Shown in pieces: positions 1 to 7,927 of a stretch of 64,000 nucleotides of DNA (position 1 is its first letter; each line of letters begins with the position of its first letter). The notes under the pieces are model-generated. The model was not told the origin of the DNA, ran no database searches, and saw nothing but the letters and a program-made list of their open reading frames with translations. Where the stretch lies: assembly GCF_014773365.1 (NCBI RefSeq), contig NZ_JACWUN010000002.1:124001-188000 (forward strand), written 5' to 3'. The translations under genes and the position numbers were made by a program. Source of the DNA: Pelovirga terrestris (GTDB lineage: Bacteria; Desulfobacterota; Desulfuromonadia; Desulfuromonadales; Geopsychrobacteraceae).

Positions 1-558
1 CGGCAGTGGTGGTCCGGGGGTTTCATAACGATGCAGGGTGTCCAGCAGTCTGGCGTTGACAACAATGGAAGCCACCTGGAAGGCAATAGTAGTCAGGGTC
101 GCCAGTTCATCGGCAGAAAAATGATGAATATCACGAGTCTGGATAACCAGAACACCGACGGAGGCACTTCGATCCTGGAGCGGAATGCCGACAAAGGTAT
201 GGAACTGTTCCTCCCCGGTTTCATGAAAAAAACGATAATCGGGATGGTTCTGGGGATGACTGATGGCCAGCACCTGTTGCTCTGCTGCAACCTTACCGGT
301 CAATCCTTCCCCGATTTGTAATTTGACCTTACCGATTGACTCAGGGGTCAGGCCGTGGCTCGCCCGCAGGACCAAGGTGTGCTGGTCATCATCAAGCAGG
401 TATAGAGAGCAAACTTCCGAACGGGCACGGTCGGCGACCAGATGAACAATATTGTTGATTGTTTCGTCGAGATCGTGGGAGCGCAGAATCAGCGCACTGA
501 TATCCTGCAGGGTATGTAACCCGAGCTTAAGATCTGATTTTTTTTTGATTCTGGCCAT
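1..558 (-). CDS. ptsP: PtsP N-terminal GAF domain (partial, runs off the window start)
   Basis: The reverse strand encodes 186 codons open from an ATG at 558 to the window edge, beginning MARIKKKSDLKLGLHTLQDI. The sequence reads as one GAF sensory domain: an N-terminal helix with ALILRSHDLDETINNIV, then VCSLYLLDDDQHTLVLRASHGL, IGEGLTGKVA and FVGIPLQDRSASVGVLVIQT. This start and spacing resemble the GAF region of PtsP, the enzyme I of the nitrogen phosphotransferase system, whose PEP-utilising domains would lie beyond base 1. The catalytic part is not visible, so another GAF protein cannot be excluded. The call rests on recalled similarity to Geobacter-type PtsP. Confidence 0.65.
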   Translation of the reverse strand, partial: MARIKKKSDLKLGLHTLQDISALILRSHDLDETINNIVHLVADRARSEVCSLYLLDDDQHTLVLRASHGLTPESIGKVKLQIGEGLTGKVAAEQQVLAISHPQNHPDYRFFHETGEEQFHTFVGIPLQDRSASVGVLVIQTRDIHHFSADELATLTTIAFQVASIVVNARLLDTLHRYETPGPPLP

Positions 559-668
559 GGAGTATCTAAGGAATTGGGTTAGTCGGCAGGTGAGTTGGCA
601 TTTTAGCCTAAGCTCAGGTTATTTGCGAATGTTATTTCGCACGAGAGGAAAATGGGCGTGGCGCACGC

Positions 669-1652
669 TTACCCCCGGACCAGATAACGGCCGACCTGAT
701 CACTGTGATGACAGGCGACCTGGTGGTCCCCGGTTATCGTCTCCAGCGCGGGGGCCTGTTGTCGGCACCGGTGGTCGGCATAAGGGCAACGGGGATGGAA
801 GTGGCATCCGCCTGGGGGATTGACTGGTGAAGGGATTTCTCCGGTCAGAGCCAGAGGGCGGGCATGGTGTGGATCGGGCACCGGCACGGCGTTGAGCAGT
901 GCTTCGGTATAGGGATGACGAGGGTTTTTATACAGTTCTGACGCGGCACAAAGCTCTACAATGTTGCCCAGATACATGACAGCAATACGGTCACTGACGT
1001 GTTCGATCACCGCCAGATCATGAGCAATGAATAAATAACTGAGTTGTTGTTCTTCGCGCAGCTGTTTCAACAGGTTGAGAACCTGGGCCTGAACCGAGAG
1101 ATCCAGCGCCGAGACCGGTTCATCGGCGATAATCAGTTCCGGTTCCACTGCCAGAGCCCGGGCGATTCCAATGCGCTGGCGCTGTCCTCCGGAAAATTCA
1201 TGCGGGTAGCGCTGTTCGTGCTCTGCCGACAAACCGACCTTTTCCAACAGTTCGATGACGCGGTCGCGCATCTGGCGGGCAGGTACAAGCCGGTGGATAA
1301 TCAGTGGCTCACTTAAAATGGCGCCAATGGTCATGCGAGGATTGAGGGAGGAGAAGGGGTCCTGAAAAATCATTTGCATACGCCGCCGCCAGGGTCGCAT
1401 CTTTGCTGCAGAGAGGCCGGTTAACTCGGTGCCGGCGTAATATATTTGCCCCTGATCCGGTTTGAGCAGCTGCAGGATCAGTTTGCCGGTGGTCGATTTG
1501 CCGCATCCGGATTCGCCGACCAGCCCCAGAGTTTCCCCGGCGTTGATGGTGAAGGAGACGTTGTCGACAGCGACTAGTCTGCCACTATTCCGGCCAAGTG
1601 GATCCAATACTTTAAAGCTTTTTCTTAAGTTTTTAACTTCGAGTAGTGCCAT
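669..1652 (-). CDS. Oligopeptide/dipeptide ABC transporter ATPase, OppF/DppF type
   Basis: ATPase subunit of a peptide importer, acting at the inner membrane face. The protein begins MALLEVKNLRKSFKV, has Walker [10 protein letters not shown], the ABC signature FSGGQRQRIGIARAL, Walker B LIIADEP, the switch His in LFIAHDLAVIEHVSD, and the typical Opp/Dpp C-terminal cysteine motif CHFHPRCPYADHRC. The frame stays open 18 bases upstream to a TTG, but the ATG at 1652 lies just after the stop of the upstream ATPase gene, with GGAGA before it, and fits the family start. It is translated with the preceding OppD-like gene. Permease and binding-protein genes are absent nearby. The substrate is unknown. 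Confidence 0.9.
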   Translation of the reverse strand: MALLEVKNLRKSFKVLDPLGRNSGRLVAVDNVSFTINAGETLGLVGESGCGKSTTGKLILQLLKPDQGQIYYAGTELTGLSAAKMRPWRRRMQMIFQDPFSSLNPRMTIGAILSEPLIIHRLVPARQMRDRVIELLEKVGLSAEHEQRYPHEFSGGQRQRIGIARALAVEPELIIADEPVSALDLSVQAQVLNLLKQLREEQQLSYLFIAHDLAVIEHVSDRIAVMYLGNIVELCAASELYKNPRHPYTEALLNAVPVPDPHHARPLALTGEIPSPVNPPGGCHFHPRCPYADHRCRQQAPALETITGDHQVACHHSDQVGRYLVRG

Positions 1653-1654
1653 AT

Positions 1655-2614
1655 TTATGACTGTCTCCAACAGCGAACCAGGTGGTTTTCAGCAACTTCC
1701 TTGAGGGCTGGGCGTTGCTGCTGGCCGTTGTCGCACAAACAGCTACAGCGTGAGGCAAACAGACACCCTTCATGGTTTTTGGTTAAATCTGGCAGTTGGC
1801 CGGTGATGGTGGCCAGGCTGTTTTTTTCACCGATGCGCGGAACGCATTGCAATAATCCCCTGGTGTAAGGGTGGAGCGGGTTAGAAAACACCAGGTCTAC
1901 ACTCCCCAGTTCAATAATCTGACCGGCATACATGATGGCCACCCGGTCGGCGTTGCTTGCGACAATTCCCAGATCATGGGTGATCAGCAGGGTTGCCATC
2001 CGCCGATCTTGTTTGAGTTTGAGCAGCAGGTCCATGATCTGGGCTTGAATCGTGACATCGAGAGCCGTTGTCGGCTCATCGGCGATCAACAGCTTTGGGT
2101 CACACGCCAGGGCCATGGCGATCATCACCCGTTGGCGCTGTCCCCCTGAAAGCTGGTGCGGGTAGTCACCTAAGCGCTGCTGTGGATCGGAAATGCCGAC
2201 CTGAACCAGGCTCTGTGTCGCGTGAGCACGTGCTTCGCGGCGCGAAAGTCCCTGATGCAGGCGCAGCACTTCAGCAATTTGATCACCAATCTTCAGCACC
2301 GGATTCAGAGAAGTCATGGGTTCCTGAAAAATCATCGAGATGTCATTGCCGCGGATTCGGCGAATTTCGATTTCGGGCAAGTGGAGCAGGTCGCGTCCGT
2401 CGAGATGGATCTCACCACCGACGATACGCCCCGGTTCCGGCAGCAGGCGTAAAATGGAGAGGGCAGTCATCGATTTGCCGCAACCGGATTCACCAACCAG
2501 GGCCAGGGTTTCGCCCTGCTCAATATGAAAAGACACACCATCAACGGCCTTGAGCAGGCCATTGCGAGTGAAGAAGTAACTCTTGAGATTGGCGACGGAC
2601 AAACGTGGGGGCAT
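1655..2614 (-). CDS. Oligopeptide/dipeptide ABC transporter ATPase, OppD/DppD type
   Basis: First gene of a two-gene ATPase operon on the reverse strand, 319 aa. Visible are Walker [20 protein letters not shown], the Q-loop region [20 protein letters not shown], the signature [15 protein letters not shown], Walker [20 protein letters not shown], the switch region [10 protein letters not shown] and the C-terminal [12 protein letters not shown] motif found in peptide importer ATPases. OppD and OppF normally form a heterodimer driving two permeases. Those permeases and a solute-binding protein are not encoded here, because the next gene upstream is on the opposite strand. Either the pair serves permeases encoded elsewhere or the operon has been split. 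Confidence 0.9.
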   Translation of the reverse strand: MPPRLSVANLKSYFFTRNGLLKAVDGVSFHIEQGETLALVGESGCGKSMTALSILRLLPEPGRIVGGEIHLDGRDLLHLPEIEIRRIRGNDISMIFQEPMTSLNPVLKIGDQIAEVLRLHQGLSRREARAHATQSLVQVGISDPQQRLGDYPHQLSGGQRQRVMIAMALACDPKLLIADEPTTALDVTIQAQIMDLLLKLKQDRRMATLLITHDLGIVASNADRVAIMYAGQIIELGSVDLVFSNPLHPYTRGLLQCVPRIGEKNSLATITGQLPDLTKNHEGCLFASRCSCLCDNGQQQRPALKEVAENHLVRCWRQS

Positions 2615-2792
2615 ACGGCTTATTGCTCCTTAGCAGGCTGATCCATGTGTACATGCTGGTGGTGAAATGGTCAAGGGCTCCCGTTGGTCTGTGTTCGTCG
2701 TCCCTGATGAGGGTTAAAACAGAAGGAAGAACGTCCCCATATTTTTCATTAAAATACTGGCGTTACCTGAAACAAACAAGAATAATAGCAAC

Positions 2793-3671
2793 ATGAATTT
2801 TAACTATGTTGATCTCCATATCCATACGACCTGTTCAGACGGGTTTTTCAGTCCTGAAGATGTCGTCATGCAGGCGGCCCGGGCTGGGCTGGTGGCTATT
2901 GCTTTGGCCGATCATGACAATATTGACGGTATTATTCCGGCCACTCTGACCGCTTCCTCCCTGGGGATTGAGGTCATTCCCGCAGTCGAGTTGTCCAGCC
3001 AGTGGCAAAGCTACACCGATATGCACCTGCTTGGTTATGGTTTCGATTACCATGATCCGCGACTGATTGCCGAACTTGAGCACTTCCAGTTGTTTCGCGC
3101 CAGCCGCAACGAACAGATTATCGATGCAGTGAATCTTAAACTGGCCGAAGAAGGTCGGGCGCCCATCGCTGCCCAGGAGGTTCGCAAGCTGGCTGGTGGC
3201 AGTATCGGGCGGCCACACATTGCCCAGGTGTTGCGTCAAAAAAAATATGCCAATAGTAACGAGGACGCTTTTACCCGCTATCTGGTGCCCTGTAATGTGG
3301 AAAAACACTATTTTCCCGCAGACGAGGCTATTCGTCTGGTGCACGCCTGCGGAGGTATCGTGGTTCTGGCACATCCACCCTACGTTACCCGTGATCGCCA
3401 TCAGCTTGAAAAACTGGTAGCAGAACTGGTACGCCTGGGGCTCGATGGGATCGAAGTCTACAATAATGGTTCCGGCCTGGAGGACAGCGACTGGCTGATT
3501 CGTCTGGCGGCGCACCATGGCCTGGTGATTACCGGCGGTTCGGATTTTCATGGTGAGCCTGGCTCTGCTATCCAGATCGGCCATGGCCTGCGCGGTATCA
3601 GGGTTGCTTATGACTGTGTCGAGCAGATTAAGGATGCACTGATCCGGCGTGGTGAGCCCCTGCGCTGGTAA
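2793..3671 (+). CDS. PHP-domain phosphoesterase (YciV/TrpH/RNase AM family)
   Basis: A 292-aa PHP-family metal-dependent phosphoesterase. Metal ligands are visible in DLHIHTTCSDG (His9, His11, Asp16), in LADHDNIDG, in the acidic EVIPAVELS, in VVLAHPP and in the C-terminal GSDFHG. Length and motif order match the TrpH/YciV group, known to hydrolyse nucleoside 3',5'-bisphosphates and, in E. coli, to trim RNA 5' ends. The exact substrate is not readable from sequence. It is divergent from the peptide-transporter ATPases across a 178-base gap and convergent with the downstream crotonase gene, 8 bases away. No strong ribosome binding site precedes the ATG. Confidence 0.85.
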   Translation: MNFNYVDLHIHTTCSDGFFSPEDVVMQAARAGLVAIALADHDNIDGIIPATLTASSLGIEVIPAVELSSQWQSYTDMHLLGYGFDYHDPRLIAELEHFQLFRASRNEQIIDAVNLKLAEEGRAPIAAQEVRKLAGGSIGRPHIAQVLRQKKYANSNEDAFTRYLVPCNVEKHYFPADEAIRLVHACGGIVVLAHPPYVTRDRHQLEKLVAELVRLGLDGIEVYNNGSGLEDSDWLIRLAAHHGLVITGGSDFHGEPGSAIQIGHGLRGIRVAYDCVEQIKDALIRRGEPLRW

Positions 3672-3679
3672 TCAATCTT

Positions 3680-4468
3680 TTACTGATCGCGCCACTGTGG
3701 TTGGCGTTTTTCCAGAAACGCGAGCATCCCTTCTTTTTGGTCAGCAGTTGCAAAGCATAGCCCGAACAGGTCAGCCTCGTAAGCAAAGGCGCGTTGCATA
3801 TCCATTTCCCGACCATTATTGACCGCTTCCTTGATCAATTGTAGCGCCATTTTAGGCTTGGCTGCGATGATTTGCGCCAACTCCCGGGCCCTGGCCAATA
3901 GCCCGGTCGCCGGGACCACTTCGCTCACCAGGCCAATCTGTGCGGCCCGGGCGGCGCTGATCCGTTCACCGGTGAACATCAGCTGTTTTGCCATGCTGCT
4001 GCCCACCAGCCGTGGCAGGCGCTGGGTGCCACCCCAGCCGGGGATGATGCCAAGGTTTACTTCGGGCTGGCCGAGCTGGGCACTGTCGGCAGCAATCCGG
4101 ATGTCGCAGGCCAGGGCCAGTTCGCAGCCACCGCCTAAGGCATAGCCGTTGATGGCAGCAATATAGACTGTGCTGCCGTATTCAATTTTATTCAGCAACT
4201 GCTGGACATCGACCGCAATCCGGCGGGCGCCCAGCGGGTCAAGGGGTTGCATCACGCCGATATCCCCACCAGCGACAAAGGCTTTTTCGCCGGATCCGGT
4301 GATAATAGCGACCTTGATCTGTGGATCGGCTTCAATTGCGCTGACGGCAGCATCCAGCTGTTGCAAAGTTAGCTGATCCAGGGCATTAAGGGCCTTGGGT
4401 CGGTTGATGGTCATCAGGGCAAGGGCGTCAAATTTTTCGGTGATAACCAGATCGCCGGCTGTTTCCAT
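3680..4468 (-). CDS. Enoyl-CoA hydratase/isomerase family protein (crotonase)
   Basis: A 262-aa crotonase-fold enzyme, probably hydrating short-chain enoyl-CoA in beta-oxidation or a related acyl-CoA route. The oxyanion-hole segments KAFVAGGDI and INGYALGGGCELALACD are present, and both catalytic glutamates appear 20 residues apart (Glu116 in GGGCELAL and Glu136 in GQPEVNLGIIPG), the spacing of true hydratases. The C-terminus carries the usual EADLFGLCFATADQKEGMLA segment. The start has AAAGGAA six bases upstream. It stands with the next reverse-strand gene (M20 peptidase) 36 bases upstream; other beta-oxidation genes are not seen. Crotonases vary widely in substrate, so the exact reaction is inferred. 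Confidence 0.85.
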   Translation of the reverse strand: METAGDLVITEKFDALALMTINRPKALNALDQLTLQQLDAAVSAIEADPQIKVAIITGSGEKAFVAGGDIGVMQPLDPLGARRIAVDVQQLLNKIEYGSTVYIAAINGYALGGGCELALACDIRIAADSAQLGQPEVNLGIIPGWGGTQRLPRLVGSSMAKQLMFTGERISAARAAQIGLVSEVVPATGLLARARELAQIIAAKPKMALQLIKEAVNNGREMDMQRAFAYEADLFGLCFATADQKEGMLAFLEKRQPQWRDQ

Positions 4469-4504
4469 GTGAGGTTCCTTTTGCTGTGATGTCGGTAGTG
4501 TGGC

Positions 4505-5638
4505 TCAGGCGTTACGGATAATTTCCACCAGCAGGGAACTGACCTTCTCCATATCAGCAACCGCAACCTGTTCCTGCGGAGTATGAACCTTGGCCATGCC
4601 GGTGCCCAGAATCACCATGTCAATACCATGACCATTAAAAATATTGGCGTCGGAGCCGCCGCCGGCGGCGGCAATCTGCTGCGGACGCTGCAAGGTCTTG
4701 CCGGCATTCACAATCAGTTGCACGATGGGGGCTGTTTCCGCTATCTGCATAGCAGGAAAATCTTCCTGGATTTCAATCGCCATGGATGCCGACCGGGTTT
4801 TACCGTCAACAACCACTGAACTGTTGTACGCCTCTTCCTCAAAGCATCGAATGATTGCTTCAGTAACCTGTTGTAACCGCTCAGGCGCGTGGCTGCGCAC
4901 CTCGCCGCGGAGGCTGACCTGGCCGGGGATAATATTTGTAGCAACGCCGCCGTTGATCGTGCCGATGTTGGCGGTGGTGTGTTCATCAATGCGCCCCAGG
5001 GTCATGCGCGCAATCGCCTTAGCGGCAATTGTGATGGCAGATATTCCTTGTTCCGGACAAACCCCGGCGTGGGCTTCGAGGCCGTAGATGTCAATTTTCA
5101 TGCGGTTGGCAGCGGGGGCACGGGTGATGATGCGGTCAATGCCGGTGGTATCAAGGGCGACCCCACGCTTGCCTTTAAGCACTGAAAAATCAAAGGCTTT
5201 AGCGCCCAATAGTCCCAGCTCTTCACAGACGGTGATCACAACCTCCAGCGGTCCGTAGGGAATGTTCTGTTGGTTAAGGACCTCGATGGCTTCAATCAGT
5301 TCGGCAATTCCGGCTTTGTCATCGGCTCCTAAAATGGTATTGCCGGCACTGGTGAAAATTCCATCGTTCAGCACCGGCTGAACATTTTCGGCCGGGCTGA
5401 CGGTATCCATATGGACACTGATAACAAAGGGATCTCCTGCCCGGGTACCGGGAAAACGGGCGATCATATTGCCGCTGTCGCTGCCGATAGTCGCGCCGGC
5501 AGTGTCAACCTCCACCGTGGCACCAAGCTGAGAAAAACGCTGGTGCAGATAGGCTGCGATAGACGCTTCCCGATAGGATGGACTGTCGATTGAGGCAAGG
5601 CGAAAGAATTCATCGGCAATTCTTTGTTGGTTGATCAT
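4505..5638 (-). CDS. M20 family metallopeptidase, PepT-like
   Basis: A 377-aa zinc-dependent exopeptidase of family M20. The metal ligand segment FVISVHMDTVSPAENV, the bridging aspartate in NTILGADDKAGIAELIEAI and the catalytic Glu-Glu pair in VVITVCEELGLLGAKAF are all present, followed by a dimerisation domain (EAHAGVCPEQGISAITIA) and the C-terminal AAAGGGSDANIFNGHG and GTGMAKVHTPQEQV. These signatures match the peptidase T-like subgroup, which releases N-terminal residues from tri- or dipeptides in the cytoplasm. AAGGAAAA precedes the ATG. Together with the peptide-transporter ATPases nearby it could support peptide use, but that link is only positional. Confidence 0.88.
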   Translation of the reverse strand: MINQQRIADEFFRLASIDSPSYREASIAAYLHQRFSQLGATVEVDTAGATIGSDSGNMIARFPGTRAGDPFVISVHMDTVSPAENVQPVLNDGIFTSAGNTILGADDKAGIAELIEAIEVLNQQNIPYGPLEVVITVCEELGLLGAKAFDFSVLKGKRGVALDTTGIDRIITRAPAANRMKIDIYGLEAHAGVCPEQGISAITIAAKAIARMTLGRIDEHTTANIGTINGGVATNIIPGQVSLRGEVRSHAPERLQQVTEAIIRCFEEEAYNSSVVVDGKTRSASMAIEIQEDFPAMQIAETAPIVQLIVNAGKTLQRPQQIAAAGGGSDANIFNGHGIDMVILGTGMAKVHTPQEQVAVADMEKVSSLLVEIIRNA

Positions 5639-5764
5639 TGTTTTTTCCTTTTTTTTATGGTGTCTTCTCTTGTGTCGTTTGATTTATTTTCCGGCAACAA
5701 TGCTAGCAGCTAAAACCAGTGCTGGACAGAGAAAAGTGTTAACTGTTACAATCCTTAAATTAAA

Positions 5765-5915
5765 TTTATTAACTATTCAGTTCTATCCTTGCACCGGGTC
5801 GGGAATCCTATGTCAAGGGACGCTTTTCGTCATCCATGACTGCTTTTTGTCGCCGTCCATGGCGACAAAAACCCTTGCCACAGGATCCCCGACCCGGTGT
5901 TGAAAAGGTGCTCAA
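5765..5915 (+). repeat. Palindromic dispersed repeat, copy R1
   Basis: The main content of the 385-base gap between the M20 peptidase and the aldolase gene. The core at 5792-5899 is an imperfect inverted repeat with 28-base arms (CACCGGGTCGGG at the left, CCCGACCCGGTG at the right) enclosing two smaller hairpins: GTCAT-CC-ATGAC and TTTTTGTCGCC-GTCCAT-GGCGACAAAAA. The flanks (CTATTCAGTTCTATCC left, TTGAAAAGGTGC right) match the reverse complement of the flanks of R5-R7, so core and flanks are antiparallel here. No T-tract follows, so it is not an ordinary terminator. The rest of the gap is AT-rich and shows nothing else. Confidence 0.85.
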
Positions 5916-6023
5916 TTTATTAATAAAAGTTGAACTAACCTATCGTCCTGGGAAAAACGCGTCTTTCAACCAGGACTTTCAACAACCACATTATACTGGA
6001 CTCCCCGCACGCGGAAAATATTT

Positions 6024-6671
6024 ATGATGTTAGCCGAACAACGACAACAGATTGTTGATTATGGTATGAAGATGATTCAGTCCGGGTTAACGACTGGCAG
6101 TGGTGGTAACCTCAGTATGCTCTGTCGTGAGACCGGTCTGGTCGCAATCGGGCCGAGTGGCATTGACTACGCTGACGTCAGCAGTAACCATATTGTTATC
6201 GTTGATCTGGACGGCCAGCGAGTTGAAGGCTGTCTGAAACCTTCCAGCGAATTGAGCTTTCATCTGGCGTTGTACAAAGCCAGACCTGATATCGCCGCAG
6301 TGGTTCATACGCACTCTGTTTACGCCACCACAATGGCATGCCTGCACTGGGAAATTCCAGCAGTCCATTATCTTGTGGCTTTCTCGGGTCAGAAAGTTCC
6401 CTTGGCCGACTATGCTACATTCGGCAGTCCTGAACTGGCTGAGAATGTGGTGACCGGGATCGCTGATTATCATGCCGTGCTGTTGGCGAATCATGGTCTG
6501 GTCGCTGTCGGTGCTGACCTCAAGCAGGCTTTTAACGTGGCAGAAGAAATTGAATTGGTCGCTAGAATATACTATCAAGCCAAATCGGTTGGTGAACCGG
6601 TTCTGGTCAATCATGAAGAGATGGAAGCCGTCTTGAAAAAGTTCACGACCTATGGGCAACAGTCAACGTGA
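6024..6671 (+). CDS. fucA: Class II aldolase, L-fuculose-1-phosphate aldolase type
   Basis: A 215-aa zinc aldolase, the same length as E. coli FucA and collinear with it. The catalytic Glu76 (KPSSELSFH) and zinc ligands His95 and His97 (VVHTHSVYATT) and His157 (LLANHGLVAVG) are present. FucA splits L-fuculose 1-phosphate into dihydroxyacetone phosphate and L-lactaldehyde. In bacteria without fucose genes, homologues often act on 5-deoxyribulose or 5-methylthioribulose 1-phosphate in salvage of SAM by-products. No fucose genes lie nearby, so the salvage role is a reasonable alternative. The ribosome binding site is weak (GGAAAAT), and repeat copies flank the gene on both sides. Confidence 0.8.
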   Translation: MMLAEQRQQIVDYGMKMIQSGLTTGSGGNLSMLCRETGLVAIGPSGIDYADVSSNHIVIVDLDGQRVEGCLKPSSELSFHLALYKARPDIAAVVHTHSVYATTMACLHWEIPAVHYLVAFSGQKVPLADYATFGSPELAENVVTGIADYHAVLLANHGLVAVGADLKQAFNVAEEIELVARIYYQAKSVGEPVLVNHEEMEAVLKKFTTYGQQST

Positions 6672-6682
6672 GCAGTTTTTTT

Positions 6683-6740
6683 TGTATCTGTTCAGCACCG
6701 GATCCCCGACCCGGTGCTGGGATAGAGCTGAATAGCTACT
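6683..6740 (+). repeat. Dispersed repeat, short deleted copy R2
   Basis: This 58-base element begins with the family left flank GTATCTGTTCAGCACC and passes directly into the family right end (ATCCCCGACCCGGTGCTG, then GATAGAGCTGAATAGC). The interior with the two small hairpins is missing, as if deleted between the outer arms. What remains can fold as CAGCACCGG with CCGGTGCTG. It lies between the aldolase stop and the TPR gene start and is followed by a run of eight T at 6741-6748, so this copy could also help end the aldolase transcript. Confidence 0.75.
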
Positions 6741-6799
6741 TTTTTTTAAGTTCCAGTCTCGCTGGAATGTCTATGATAAAGGCAAAGTAAGGAGTCAAT

Positions 6800-7906
6800 G
6801 TGAGTCAGGTTTTCAATCCATCTAGTGACAATCCGCAGGCACAGAGTTCGATCATCGATCTGTCTAAAAAAGCACGACAGAAATTGCGGGCAAGTTGCTA
6901 TAACGATGCCAGACAGTTGTTTGCTGAAGGCCTCGAACTTGAGCCGGACAACCCTTATCTGTTGTCGGGAATGGGTGATGCCAGTCGCGAGATGGGTAAC
7001 TTCGAGGTTGCCGAAGAGTGTTATCTTAAGCTTTTGCAGATCGATAAAAACAACCTGTTTGCCCTGCGCGGTCTTGGTGATGTTTACAAGAAACTGAATC
7101 GGCACAACGATGCCATCACCATGTGGGAGCGCTATCTGCATCTGCGGCCCCGTGACAAGCACGTGATGTCGCGGATTGCCGACAGTGCCAAAGTGTTGTT
7201 GCAATTTGAGCGCGCTGAACAGATGTATCAGAGTATTATTCAGTTTGCTCCGGATGATCGGTTCGCCCTGTCGGGCCTGGCTGATTTACAGCATCGTCTG
7301 GGTAACGACCAGGAAGCGATCCGGATTTATGAAAAGATATTGGGTTTTGGCGGCAAGTCACTGCATATCCTTACGATTCTCGGCAAGTTGTGCTGGCGGG
7401 TCTCCGATTTTGACAAGGGGGAAGTTTATTTTCGCCGTGCCCTTGAGGTCGACCCGGATAATCCCTACGCCCTTTACGGTCTGGGGAACTGTCACCGCTG
7501 GCATAAACGCTATCAGGAAGCGATCGCGGTCTGGCAGAAAATTCTTAAAAATTCTGAGGGGACGCAGGCCCTGCATACACGGATGGGCGATGCCTATTAC
7601 CATATTGGCATGAAGGACGAAGCTGCCCGGTCTTATCGGCGCTCTATTAGTTTCGGTCGTGATCCTTTTTCGCTGGCCGGGCTGATCTGTCTGTCCGTTG
7701 ATATCGGCGATCTGGATACGGCGGTCGCTACTTTCTTTGATCTGGTTGTGGCGGATGACGATCCCCTCTATCAGCTCGATATGCTTAGCCGGCGCTTGCT
7801 CCGTACTCTGCCACAGCCTGTCATGGAGGCATTCTACCGTTATTTGTTAAACTCTCATGGTAAGCTCGAAGCCGATCTGGCTACGGCCGTGCGGACCTAT
7901 TGTTGA
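6800..7906 (+). CDS. Tetratricopeptide repeat protein
   Basis: A 368-aa protein made almost wholly of TPR units from about residue 25 to 300, for example ARQLFAEGLELEPDNPYLLS, AEECYLKLLQIDKNNLFALR, AITMWERYLHLRPRDKHVMS and GEVYFRRALEVDPDNPYALY. There is no signal peptide or membrane segment, so it is probably a cytoplasmic protein-interaction scaffold. The GTG start is fixed by TAAGGAG six bases upstream. The C-terminal 65 residues (LICLSVDIGDLDTAVATFFD onward) drift from the TPR pattern. No enzymatic domain is seen and the partner is unknown. It converges with the radical SAM gene downstream. Confidence 0.85.
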   Translation: MSQVFNPSSDNPQAQSSIIDLSKKARQKLRASCYNDARQLFAEGLELEPDNPYLLSGMGDASREMGNFEVAEECYLKLLQIDKNNLFALRGLGDVYKKLNRHNDAITMWERYLHLRPRDKHVMSRIADSAKVLLQFERAEQMYQSIIQFAPDDRFALSGLADLQHRLGNDQEAIRIYEKILGFGGKSLHILTILGKLCWRVSDFDKGEVYFRRALEVDPDNPYALYGLGNCHRWHKRYQEAIAVWQKILKNSEGTQALHTRMGDAYYHIGMKDEAARSYRRSISFGRDPFSLAGLICLSVDIGDLDTAVATFFDLVVADDDPLYQLDMLSRRLLRTLPQPVMEAFYRYLLNSHGKLEADLATAVRTYC

Positions 7907-7927
7907 TGCTGGTTGTGGCAGCGCGGA

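Noticed and set aside
3628-3816. Small reverse frames and other overlapping open frames inside large genes
   Set aside because: They are antisense or out of frame to clearly conserved genes and lack ribosome binding sites.
5792-5899. Repeat copies as ordinary terminators
   Set aside because: Most copies lack a T-tract, and R1 lies upstream of two divergent genes, where no terminator is needed.
5631-6027. Two open frames across repeat R1 sharing translated repeat sequence
   Set aside because: The similarity between such frames comes from the DNA repeat itself; codon use and starts give no support for translation.
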